Source of the DNA: Rhizobium lusitanum
GTDB taxonomy: Bacteria > Pseudomonadota > Alphaproteobacteria > Rhizobiales > Rhizobiaceae
NCBI RefSeq assembly: GCF_014189535.1
Contig: NZ_CP050307.1
Location: 2,170,001 to 2,234,000, forward strand
DNA length: 64,000 nt
Direction of reading: 5' to 3'
Below, one piece after another: positions 17,624 to 26,700 of the stretch. How positions within the stretch are numbered: the first letter of the stretch is position 1; each line of letters starts with the position of its first letter. Under the pieces are notes generated by a model that worked only from the letters and a program-made list of their open reading frames with translations, did no database searches and was not told the DNA's origin. The translations under genes were made by a program, and so were the position numbers.

Positions 17624-17652
17624 AGAATCACATTTCCGCGAATCATAGTCAA
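17624..17652 (-). promoter_or_regulatory. Promoter of the antisense ctRNA
   Basis: -35 TTGACT (17647-17652) and -10 GATTCT (17624-17629), separated by 17 bases on the minus strand, about 65 bases upstream (in plus orientation) of the repC start. Confidence 0.6.
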
Positions 17653-17717
17653 GAGTCTTTGGCACCGTTTTTGGTGAGCGGCTTTCTTTTGCCTGGTGAA
17701 AGGTGAAGGAAATGGAG

Positions 17718-18935
17718 ATGCATATCACGACGCCCTTCGGGCGGCGGTCGATGTCGCTCGCCTTGATGAGAAATCAGATCAAGGCAACTGCCATCAGACA
17801 AGGCAAAACTGTCGATAAGTGGCGGGTGTTTCGCGATGTCTGCGAAGCAAGACCCTTGCTGAACATTTCAGATCGCGCGCTGGCGGTTCTGAATGCTCTT
17901 CTGAGCTTCTATCCCGAGAAGGAACTCAGCGAAGACACCGGCCTGGTGGTCTTTCCGTCCAACAATCAGCTCACCGTACGGGCCCATGGCATTACCGGAA
18001 CGACACTGCGACGGCATCTGGCTGCGTTGGTCGAGGCCGGCCTGATCCTTCGTAAGGATAGCCCGAACGGCAAGCGCTTCGCCCGTAAGGACGGGGCAGG
18101 GGCTGTCGAGGACGCCTATGGCTTCAATCTGGCCCCTTTGCTTGCCCGTTCCGAGGAGCTTGCGGATCTGGCTCAGCAGATAGCCGCCGAGCGAAAACAT
18201 CTGCGACAGACCAAGGAGCGGCTTACAATCTGCCGCCGTGATGTTCGCAAGCTGATTAGCGCTGCGATCGAGGAGGGTGCTGCCGGTGACTGGCAAATGA
18301 TCGAGACGCATTATCTGAGCTTGATCAGCACCTTGCCACGCACGGCGACGGTACGTGACATAGCCCCGATCGCCGAAGAAATGGAAATGCTGCGCCAGGA
18401 AATCATCAACCTTCTGGAAACACAGATGATTTCCGAAAAATCAGTTGCCAATGACGTTCAAAATGAGCGGCATATACAGAATTCAAATACCGAATCCCAA
18501 ATAGAATCTGAACCATCCGATCACAGCACCCCCACCGCGAAACCAAATCAGCAAACCGAGCAAACCATCAAGCCCTTGCAACAGCCAACACAGGCCTACC
18601 CTTTGGCAACGGTGCTGCAAGCCTGCCCACAGATCGCCAATTACGGCCCTTCCGGAAGGATTGCCAGCTGGCGAGAGCTGATGACGGCATCTGTCGTGGT
18701 TCGAACCATGCTCGGCGTTACAGCCAGCGCCTATCAGGATGCTTGTGACACCATGGGAGCGGAGAATACAGCCACCATCATGGCCTGCCTTCTCGAGAAA
18801 GCGGAACATATCAACTCAGCTGGCGGTTATCTGCGCAATCTCACCACACGGGCCCGACGCGGTCAGTTCTCGCTCGGTCCCATGCTGATGGCCCAGATAA
18901 GAGGGCGTGACAGCGAGACAAGGAAGGCATCATGA
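17718..18935 (+). CDS. repC: Replication initiator RepC
   Basis: 405 residues with the canonical RepC N-terminus TTPFGRRSMSLALMRNQ and the helical DNA-binding region around LLNISDRALAVLNALLSFYPE and FPSNNQLTVRAHGITGTTLRRHLAALVEAGLI. A Ser/Thr/Gln-rich linker (about residues 235-290) precedes a C-terminal domain ending in GYLRNLTTRARRGQFSLGP. The ATG at 17718 is preferred to GTG 17703 or ATG 17712 because AAGGA then sits 7 bases upstream. RepC initiates replication; in the family the origin lies inside repC. It is separated from repB by the ctRNA region, as in all repABC operons. Confidence 0.95.
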   Translation: MHITTPFGRRSMSLALMRNQIKATAIRQGKTVDKWRVFRDVCEARPLLNISDRALAVLNALLSFYPEKELSEDTGLVVFPSNNQLTVRAHGITGTTLRRHLAALVEAGLILRKDSPNGKRFARKDGAGAVEDAYGFNLAPLLARSEELADLAQQIAAERKHLRQTKERLTICRRDVRKLISAAIEEGAAGDWQMIETHYLSLISTLPRTATVRDIAPIAEEMEMLRQEIINLLETQMISEKSVANDVQNERHIQNSNTESQIESEPSDHSTPTAKPNQQTEQTIKPLQQPTQAYPLATVLQACPQIANYGPSGRIASWRELMTASVVVRTMLGVTASAYQDACDTMGAENTATIMACLLEKAEHINSAGGYLRNLTTRARRGQFSLGPMLMAQIRGRDSETRKAS

Positions 18936-19084
18936 TCATCATCGTCGAAGGGATTAGTGCTGCGGTGAAGCCAATCTGGCGCCTTTCATTCACCTCCCAA
19001 GTTTCATATCAACGAAGGCTATCCGGCGCTCGTCGAAACAAGGATATCCATGCATATGGGGCTGCTTATCTCATCGAAGTATGA
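18932..19084 (+). CDS. Small frame (50 aa) translationally coupled to repC, possible P-loop kinase remnant
   Basis: ATG 18932 overlaps the repC stop (ATGA) and has AAGGAAGG 4 bases upstream, so it should be translated with repC. The product begins MIIIVEGISAAVKPIW. This resembles the start of small P-loop kinases (I-V-E-G-I-S-A-A-G-K-T), but the Walker glycine is Val and the Thr is Pro, so no nucleotide binding is expected. The remaining 30 residues show no motif. It is probably the decayed 5' end of a gene once cotranscribed with repC, or a short peptide without a known role. Confidence 0.35.
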   Translation: MIIIVEGISAAVKPIWRLSFTSQVSYQRRLSGARRNKDIHAYGAAYLIEV

Positions 19085-19480
19085 GCGTGATCCGGCTCAA
19101 AAAACTGTCACGATGGATGCTAGATGCCAGCCAAAGAGGATGGGGGCATCATTGTAATCGTAGCCATAGTGGAAATTAGCGCCGCTTTTGCTTCCGCTCT
19201 GAAAACTTATAGCGGAACTTCAAGCAGTTAGTGGCTGATCATTTTCGAAAACAAGAGCTAAAAAGGAGCAAATATCTAATCCAAATCTACTCAAATTCAG
19301 CTTCAGATGCAAGACGCTAGCAATATTCGATAGAGGCGCCGCCAATCACCTGGACTTCGTTGAGAAAAATATTCCTATATATTCTATAGAAATAGACATT
19401 ACGGCTTTCACGCCCAGGTTCTCCTGCCCGTAGGGTAATCCCAACGTATAGACGGCGATGGCCGGGAAGAGGGGATGGAT
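19085..19480. other. Region between the repC operon and the ABC importer
   Basis: About 390 bases without a convincing gene. A second frame at roughly 19144-19230 encodes IVAIVEISAAF, faintly like the start of the preceding small frame. The 3' part is AT-rich and holds the probable promoter of the importer. Confidence 0.5.
19382..19391. promoter_or_regulatory. TTCTATAGAA palindrome upstream of the ABC importer
   Basis: A perfect 10-base palindrome about 90 bases before the binding protein start, in an AT-rich stretch with TTGAGA upstream (near 19360). A TATAGA -10-like hexamer overlaps it. It could be the core promoter or an operator of the importer operon; no regulator gene is adjacent. Confidence 0.3.
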
Positions 19481-20449
19481 ATGGGCGTGTTTCGTTCGGC
19501 GGTGATCGGTGTCGTCGCGGCTTTCGGTTTCGGGCTGGCATCGGCCCAAGCGGCTGATCTTTCCGAGATCAGGATCGACTGGGCGACCTACAACCCCGTT
19601 GGGCTTCTTCTTAAAAAGGAAGGGCTTCTCGAAAAGGAATTCGCCAAGGACAATATCAGCATCCGTTGGGTGCAGTCCGCAGGCTCGAACAAGGCGCTGG
19701 AATTCCTGAATGCCGGATCGATCGATTTTGGTTCGACGGCAGGTGCTGCTGCGCTGATCGCACGGGTCAACGGCAATCCGGTCAAATCGATCTATGTCTT
19801 CTCGCGCCCCGAATGGACAGCCCTGGTCACCCGCGCGGACAGTCCGATTTCCACCGTTCAGGATCTCAAGGGCAAGACGATCGCGGTGACCCGTGGGACC
19901 GATCCGCACATCTTTCTCGTTCGTGCCCTGGCGGATGCCGGGCTGAAGCAGACGGATGTGAAACTGGTGCTGTTACAGCATGCCGACGGCAAGCTCGCGC
20001 TTCTCCGCGGCGATGTTGATGCATGGGCTGGTCTTGATCCACTGATGGCCGCCGCCGAAGTGGAGGACAAGGCGAAGCTGTTTTATCGCAAGCCGGAAAA
20101 CAATAGCTGGGGCGTGCTCAACACCACCGAGACCTTCGCCACCGAACATCCCGACATCGTCAAGCGCGTCATCGCCGCCTATGAACAGGCGCGGGCTGAT
20201 GCGATCGCCAATCCCACCGCGTTGAAAGCGGCTCTGGTCGAAGCGGCGAAACTGCCGGACGAGGTGATCGCCAAGCAGCTCGAGCGCACGGATATCTCCC
20301 AGTCGACGATCGGCGATCCGCAGCGCGACACGATCTCGAAAGCGGGCCTTGCCTTGCAGAGCGCCGGTGTTCTTGCTGCGGATGTCGATATTCAGAAGGT
20401 CACGAACGAGCTGATCGACGACCGCTTCGCCGTCGGGAAAACGCAGTAA
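19481..20449 (+). CDS. Sulfonate/nitrate/taurine-type ABC transporter binding protein (SsuA-like)
   Basis: 322 residues with a Sec signal peptide (about 1-25, GVFRSAVIGVVAAFGFGLASAQA) and the NMT1/SsuA fold. Motifs seen are IRIDWATYNPVGLLLKKEGLLEKEF, the early ligand-binding segment, SIDFGSTAGAAALIARVNG and DLKGKTIAVTRGTDPHIFLVRAL. ATG 19481 has GAGGGG 6 bases upstream and is preferred over ATG 19475. It captures a sulfonate or related organosulfur anion in the periplasm and passes it to the permease encoded 17 bases downstream. The monooxygenase SsuD usually found with such genes is not in the window, so the substrate is uncertain. Confidence 0.85.
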   Translation: MGVFRSAVIGVVAAFGFGLASAQAADLSEIRIDWATYNPVGLLLKKEGLLEKEFAKDNISIRWVQSAGSNKALEFLNAGSIDFGSTAGAAALIARVNGNPVKSIYVFSRPEWTALVTRADSPISTVQDLKGKTIAVTRGTDPHIFLVRALADAGLKQTDVKLVLLQHADGKLALLRGDVDAWAGLDPLMAAAEVEDKAKLFYRKPENNSWGVLNTTETFATEHPDIVKRVIAAYEQARADAIANPTALKAALVEAAKLPDEVIAKQLERTDISQSTIGDPQRDTISKAGLALQSAGVLAADVDIQKVTNELIDDRFAVGKTQ

Positions 20450-20466
20450 AGGCACTAAGCATCGTC

Positions 20467-21309
20467 ATGGCGAACCTGGCAGAGACCGGTATCGACACGG
20501 AGACAAAGGCGTCGCGTTCAATCGCGGCGTCCGCGTTTTATAGAATAGGTGGTAAGGTGACGGTGGCCGTCATCCTGCCGGCCCTCGGGCTGCTGTTCTG
20601 GGAAGTCGCGGTTTCGGCCGGCTGGTTTTCCGGTCGTCTCATGCCGCCGCCGTCAAGGGTCGCGGCAACCCTGTGGGCGCTCTCGAAATCCGGCGAACTC
20701 TTTACCCACATCGGCATTACGACTGTCAGGGTATTCTTCGGATTTATCATCGGCACCGTGACGGCCACCATTGCCGGTGCCGTGACCGGATATTTCGGAC
20801 TTGCGCGCCGGCTGATCGATCCATCCCTCCAGGCACTTCGTTCCATTCCATCGATCGCCTGGGTGCCCTTGTTCATTCTCTGGTTCGGGATTTTCGAAGC
20901 GTCGAAAGTGGCGCTGATTGCCGTCGGTGTCTTCTTTCCGATCTATCTCGGCGTATCGGGCGCCATCCTGTCGGTCGACCGCAAGATTGTCGAGGTCGGG
21001 CGCATTTTCCGGCTATCCGGGTTTGCTCTGGTGCGGCGGGTTATGCTGCCCGCCGTGCTTCCCGCCTATGTGACCGCCTTGCGATCCGGTCTCGGCCTCG
21101 GCTGGATGTTCGTTGTCGCGGCGGAGTTCATGGGCGCCTCGGAAGGGCTTGGCTATCTTCTCGTCGATGGGCAGCAGATGGGTAAACCCGATCAGATCAT
21201 GGCCGCTATCATAACATTCGCGGTCATCGGCAAGTTGACGGACAGTCTGCTGCTGGCGGTGACGTCACCTTTCCTGACCTGGCAGGACAGCTACAGGCGG
21301 GAGGGGTGA
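20467..21309 (+). CDS. ABC transporter permease (SsuC/TauC type)
   Basis: 280 residues with about six membrane segments and a BPD_transp_1 domain. The EAA-like cytoplasmic loop reads EVGRIFRLSGFALVRRVMLPAVLPAYVTALRSGLGLGW. The C-terminal GYLLVDGQQMGKPDQIMAAI is typical of the sulfonate/nitrate subfamily. It is the inner-membrane channel of the three-gene importer 19481-22051, and the ATPase gene follows by 4 bases. Confidence 0.88.
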   Translation: MANLAETGIDTETKASRSIAASAFYRIGGKVTVAVILPALGLLFWEVAVSAGWFSGRLMPPPSRVAATLWALSKSGELFTHIGITTVRVFFGFIIGTVTATIAGAVTGYFGLARRLIDPSLQALRSIPSIAWVPLFILWFGIFEASKVALIAVGVFFPIYLGVSGAILSVDRKIVEVGRIFRLSGFALVRRVMLPAVLPAYVTALRSGLGLGWMFVVAAEFMGASEGLGYLLVDGQQMGKPDQIMAAIITFAVIGKLTDSLLLAVTSPFLTWQDSYRREG

Positions 21310-21313
21310 GCCG

Positions 21314-22051
21314 ATGCTGACGCTGCAAAATCTGGGAAAGACCTATGGAAATGGCGTGCGCGCGCTCGAAGGCTTCTCGCTCAAGCTGGAGCCAGGCGAG
21401 ATCGTTGCCGTCATCGGCGGATCGGGTTGCGGCAAGAGTACGCTGCTGCGGCTGATCAGCGGTCTCGAAACTCCCACACGCGGAACGGTCGAGCTGAACG
21501 GCGAGCCGGTCATCAAGCCGCATCCGCTAATCAATCTCATTTTCCAGGAGCCCCGTCTTCTGCCCTGGCTGAGCGTTGCCAACAATGTCGGCTTCGGACT
21601 TGCCGAACTCGACGGCGATGATCGTCGTCATCGGGTTGAGGCCGCATTGAAGAAAGTCGGTCTGGCCGAACTCGGTCACCGCTGGCCAAAGGAACTGTCA
21701 GGCGGCCAAGCCCAGAGGGTGGCGATCGCCCGCGCACTGGTTACCCGGCCGGAGGTACTGCTTCTCGATGAGCCCTTCTCGGCTTTGGACGCTTTCACAC
21801 GCGCCGACCTGCAGGACCACCTGCTCGACATATGGTCCGAGACCCGCCCCACGCTCATTCTCGTAACACATGACATCGACGAGTCGCTTGTTCTTGCCGA
21901 CCGGATTATCGTCATGCGGCCGCGGCCGGGGCGTATTCTCGATGAGATCAACATCGACCTGCCAAGGAAACGCGATCGCGCGTCGGAGGCATTCGAGGTT
22001 GCCAAGAGACAGCTGCTTTTGTCACTGAACGCTTCGCTGCAGCCGTCTTAA
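21314..22051 (+). CDS. ABC transporter ATPase (SsuB/TauB type)
   Basis: 245 residues with Walker A GGSGCGKSTLLRLI (near 38), Q-loop IFQEPRLLPWLSV, signature LSGGQAQRVAIARAL, Walker B VLLLDEPFSALDAFTR and the H-loop THDIDES. The RPRPGRI segment after it is usual for sulfonate/nitrate importers. It powers the importer with the preceding permease and binding protein. Confidence 0.9.
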   Translation: MLTLQNLGKTYGNGVRALEGFSLKLEPGEIVAVIGGSGCGKSTLLRLISGLETPTRGTVELNGEPVIKPHPLINLIFQEPRLLPWLSVANNVGFGLAELDGDDRRHRVEAALKKVGLAELGHRWPKELSGGQAQRVAIARALVTRPEVLLLDEPFSALDAFTRADLQDHLLDIWSETRPTLILVTHDIDESLVLADRIIVMRPRPGRILDEINIDLPRKRDRASEAFEVAKRQLLLSLNASLQPS

Positions 22052-22083
22052 GACATTACCTCACTGACGCTCTCTACCTCGAC

Positions 22084-23283
22084 CTAGGGTTCGAGAACCT
22101 GACTGTCCGGTGACACACGATGCATCAACCGCATGGCAAGCAGGATCGCGCATAGCACCGTGATGACGGAACAGCCCAACCACAATGATGTTGGGCTGAA
22201 ATGTGCGTAGATGAATGTGCCGATGGCCGGCGCCAAAATGCCGGCAGCGGCTTGAGCCGTGCGGTAGAAACTCATATAGGCGCCGCTTTTACCGCCGCTG
22301 CGCGCGGCCTGTCCCATGACCATGGCCATGATGGCGGGATAGAACATCAGCTGCCCTGATGTCAGCAGCAGGTAGAGAATGACCAGAGCGGCCACGCTCC
22401 CGCCGAGAGGCAGCGCCCCGAAGCTGACCGCTACGATCATCATCCCGATAAGTACCACGGTCATATGGTTTCTCGATTTGGCCCAACGGCTCACCGGCAG
22501 TATGGCGGCTGCAAAAACGAAATGTCCCAATGTCAGGAGGTTCCCATATTCCTCCGGCGTCATGCCGTAATAGGACGTCACGAAAAGAGGCAGGGTGGAA
22601 GAGGTCTGGCGCCCCACCATGTCGAGCACGCAGGCCGCCAGGCACAGGAGGATGAATTCCATATTTCTATAGGGCAATCCCGCAGGCTTCGATGTATCCG
22701 CCTCTACAGAGGGAGCGGCATGATGCGGTGCCGATCTGTCCAGGAAAACAAACACGGCAATGGCCGCGACGACAGATGTAAGGCCATCGACGAAGAATAT
22801 CAGGCTTGGTTGACGCGCATATAAATGTCCCGCCATCGCCGCGGCCATGCCGGCGCCGACATTAATAGCCACGACATAGACCGCATAGGCTTGCGAACGC
22901 TCCTCTTCCGGACACAGGCGAACCACGCAGGCGTCATAGGCTGGCCGAAATGCACCATTTGCAAATGCCATGATCGCGACAGCAGCACCGATCGACATGG
23001 TGTCGCTGAGGGCGGGCATGAGAAACAGGGTGGCGGCACTGACGAGAAAGCTCAGGATCAGGACGTTCTCCGAGCCCATCCGATCGCTGGCATGACCTCC
23101 GGACCACGCGCCCAAAATGCTGCCGAGCCCAAAAGTGGTGAGGATGATCCCCGCCGTCTCAATGGACAGCCCGACGGCACTCGTCAGGTAGAGCACCAGA
23201 AATGGCGTCACCATGAAGCCGAGAAAGTTCACAAAGGCGATGGCAGACAGCAGCCACAATTGTCGGGGGAGTTTTGGTATCAT
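22084..23283 (-). CDS. Major facilitator superfamily transporter
   Basis: A 399-residue polytopic membrane protein with about 12 hydrophobic segments. The MFS loop 2-3 motif appears as GAWSGGHASDRMGSENVLI (near residue 60), and the central cytoplasmic loop carries DRSAPHHAAPSVEADTSKP. ATG 23283 has GGAG 5 bases upstream; the frame continues 18 codons upstream without a better site. It resembles drug/metabolite exporters of the MdtH/YceL-like type, but the substrate cannot be named. It converges with the ABC importer (32-base gap). Confidence 0.82.
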   Translation of the reverse strand: MIPKLPRQLWLLSAIAFVNFLGFMVTPFLVLYLTSAVGLSIETAGIILTTFGLGSILGAWSGGHASDRMGSENVLILSFLVSAATLFLMPALSDTMSIGAAVAIMAFANGAFRPAYDACVVRLCPEEERSQAYAVYVVAINVGAGMAAAMAGHLYARQPSLIFFVDGLTSVVAAIAVFVFLDRSAPHHAAPSVEADTSKPAGLPYRNMEFILLCLAACVLDMVGRQTSSTLPLFVTSYYGMTPEEYGNLLTLGHFVFAAAILPVSRWAKSRNHMTVVLIGMMIVAVSFGALPLGGSVAALVILYLLLTSGQLMFYPAIMAMVMGQAARSGGKSGAYMSFYRTAQAAAGILAPAIGTFIYAHFSPTSLWLGCSVITVLCAILLAMRLMHRVSPDSQVLEP

Positions 23284-23753
23284 GGTTCTCCAAGCGATGC
23301 CGCCGACACGATGGTTTGGCCAATGCGTTACGGCCACTGTCGGCAGGCTCTTCTCTTTCGATGAGACGGCCCGCTGAACACAAGCAATTGTGGGTTAAGG
23401 CAGAGGGCAGAATGGCGCACAGATATTGCGTTGGCCATCCCCCGATTCATGGTGAATTTGAGCCTGATGAACGCCTTTGGACGGAATGGAAACCAGTCGC
23501 ACGAAATGTCCAGCCGAACTCTTTCTGAAGTCTGATGCTTTGCCTGTTTCAAACGAAGCGATGGTGAGTAGCAGGGGCAACAACGCCGGCAGCGTATCAA
23601 CCACAGGTTCGGGCAAGCCAATCTGACTAGACTGCTCTTTGCCGGGCGGTGGATTTCAATACCGTTAGTTCTTTCAGAGCCTGGCCAGACGGGCGGTACC
23701 AGCCTTCGAGGTGCTGGACTTTTTTGTATTCGCTAACGCAAGAGTTCTCACAT
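23284..23753. other. 470-base leader between the MFS gene and the repeat-protein gene
   Basis: Only short frames without motifs. It should hold the promoters of the divergent MFS and repeat-protein genes. I could not single out a convincing -35/-10 pair for the repeat gene; a TTTTTT tract lies at 23720-23725, 30 bases before its start. Confidence 0.5.
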
Positions 23754-26700
23754 ATGACTTCGATCGTTTCCTCCCTGAGCACCAATCAGATCAGGTCGCT
23801 TTCCACAGCAGCGGTTGCGGCTTGGACGACGGAAGACGTGGCGTCGCTTTCCACAAAACAGATCAATGTGCTTTCGTCAGCTCAGATCGCAGCGTTGGAC
23901 ACGGAAGATGTCGAGGTCCTCAGCTCCCAGCAGCTAAGCGCTATTTCACAAACTGCCATCGTTGGTTTGACGATGGATCAATTGGCAGTTCTGACGGCGT
24001 CTGACATCGAAAGCCTGAGCTCGCTGCAGATCGCGGCGATCACCACCACGCAGATCGGTGCCTTGACGACGGATCAGGCGGAAGCCTTGAGCTCGTCGCA
24101 AGTCGGTGCCCTTAGCTCATCGCAACTCGCAGCTTTAAGCGCGGATGATATCGCCACCTTCTCGACCGACGATGTGGCGGCAATCACCAACAAGGCGGTA
24201 TCAGGCCTATCCACGGCCTCTATCGCAACCCTCTCGACGGCGCAGATCGCTGCGTTGGGCACGTCCAGCATTGCGAGCCTGACCACCACCCAGGTCGCCG
24301 CCCTGAGTACGGCGCAGATTGCCGCCTTGACGACGACCCAGGCCGCCGCTCTCAAAGCAGTGCAAATTGCGGTCATGGACACGAAGGGTATCGCAGCGCT
24401 TTCCACCGCGCAGATTGCCGCTCTCAGCACGAGTGCGGTCGCGAGCTTGACGACTAGCCAGATCAATACCCTGAGCACAACGCAGGCAGAGGCGCTGTCC
24501 TCCTCGCAGGTGAAGGTGTTGAACTCGACCCAGATTGCGGCTCTGGGAACGGATGATATTGCCACCTTCTCGACCGACGAGATCGCGGCGATCACCAGCA
24601 AAGCCATACCAGGCTTGGGCACGAGCCTTCTTGCGGCTCTCTCGACGGAGCAGATTGCGGCCCTGAGCACGAGTGCGGTCACTGGTCTGACGACGACCCA
24701 GATCGAAGCCCTGAGTACAGAGCAGGTTGCCGCCTTGACGGTGACCCAGCTCGGTGCCCTCAAGGCATCGCAGGTTACCGTCATGGGCACCAACGATATC
24801 GCCGCGCTTTCCGCCGCGCAGGTTGCGGCCCTCAGCAAGGCCGCGATCGCTGGTCTGACGACCAGCCAGATCGTCGCTCTGAGCACAGAGCAGGTCGCCG
24901 CCTTGACGTCGACCCAGCTCGGCGCCCTCAAGGCATCGCAAGTCGCGGTGATGGGCACCAGCGATATCGCCGCGCTTTCCACAGTGCAGGTTGCAGCCTT
25001 GGGTACGAGCGCCATTACCGGCCTGACGACCAGTCAGATCGATGCCCTGAGCACGGCGCAGGCGGAGGCTTTGACGACGATCCAGGTCGCGGTGCTGACT
25101 TCGACCCAGATCGCCGCGCTGGGGACGGATGACATCGCCACCTTCTCGACCGCCGATATCGCGGCGATCACGAGCAGGGCCGTAGCGGGCTTGGGCACAG
25201 TCGCCATCGCAGCCCTCTCGACGGATCAGATTGCCGCGCTGAGCAAGGCCGGTCTTGCGGGCCTGACGACGGATCAGATTGCCTCCTTGAGCACGGCGCA
25301 GGCCGAAGCGTTGAAGACGACGCAGATCATTGTGCTGAGTTCCAAGCAGATTGCAGTTCTGGGAACGGACATTGTTTCATCCCTTTCCACAGCGCAGGTT
25401 GCCGCTCTAAGCACCTCCGCCATTACCGGCCTGACCACCGACCAGATCGCTGCCCTGACCACGGCGCAGGCGGAAGCCTTGTCCGCCTCGCAGGTAAAAG
25501 CGCTGACTTCGACCCAGATTGCCGTTCTGGGAGCCGATGATATCGCCACCTTCTCGACCGCCGACATGGCGGCGATCACCAGCAAAGCCATTTCGGGCTT
25601 GAGCACGGCCGCTATCGCAGCCCTCTCGACGGATCAGATTGCGGCCCTGAACACCAGCGCGGTTGCAGGCCTGACGACGACCCAGATCGCCGCCCTCTCG
25701 ACGGATCAGACGAGCGCCCTGAACACGCGTATCGTCGCGGGCCTGACGACCGGGCAGATCGTGGCTCTGAGTACGACGCAGATTGCGGCCTTGACGACGA
25801 CCCAGCTTGCCGCCCTCAAGGCATCGCAGGTCGCGGTGATGGGCACCAACGATATCGCGGTGCTTTCCACTGTACAGGTTGCAGCTCTGGGCACGAGTGC
25901 GATCGCAGGCCTGACGACCAGCCAGATCGATGCCCTGACCACGGCGCAGGCAGAGGCCTTGACGACGGCTCAGGTGAAAGTGCTGAGCTCGACCCAGATT
26001 GCCGCGCTGGGGACGGATGATATCGCCACCTTCTCGACCGATGATATCGCGGCGATCACCAGCAAAGCCATGTCTGGCTTGAGCGCTAGCCAGATCGCGG
26101 CCCTGTCGACGGGCCAGATTGCGGTCCTAAGCACGAGTGCGATCGCTGGTCTGACGACCAGCCAGATGGCAGCCCTCACTACCCTCCAAGCGGCGGCCTT
26201 GACGACGACCCAGGTGGCGGTGCTGAGCTCGACGCAGCTTTCCGCGCTGGGAACGGATGACATCGCCACCTTCTCGACCGCCGATATCGCGGCGATCACC
26301 AGCAAAGCCATATCGGGCTTGAGCACGAGCCTTGTCGCAGAACTTTCCACCGCACAGATCGCGGCCTTGGGCACGAGCGCCATCACCGGCCTGACGACCA
26401 GCCAGATCGCAAGCCTGAGTAGCGGCCAGCTTGCTGCTTTAAACACCGCAAAAGTCGCTATGCTGAGTTCGACGCAGGTCGCTGCCCTCGGCACGGATGT
26501 TGTCGCATCCCTGTCCACGACACAGGTCGCCGCCCTGAGTGTCGCCGGCATCGCGGGTCTGACCACCGACCAGATCGCCGCCCTGAGAACAACGCAGCTT
26601 GAGGCCTTGACGACGACCCAGGCGGCAGCGCTGAGCTCAACGCAGCTTTCCGCGCTCGGGACGGATGACATCGCCACGTTCTCGAGCGCCGATATAGCGG

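Noticed and set aside
19133..19230. Second P-loop-like gene start (IVAIVEISAAF) after repC
   Set aside because: No ribosome site, no Walker glycine-lysine, and only a few residues of similarity; mentioned only as context for the repC-coupled frame.
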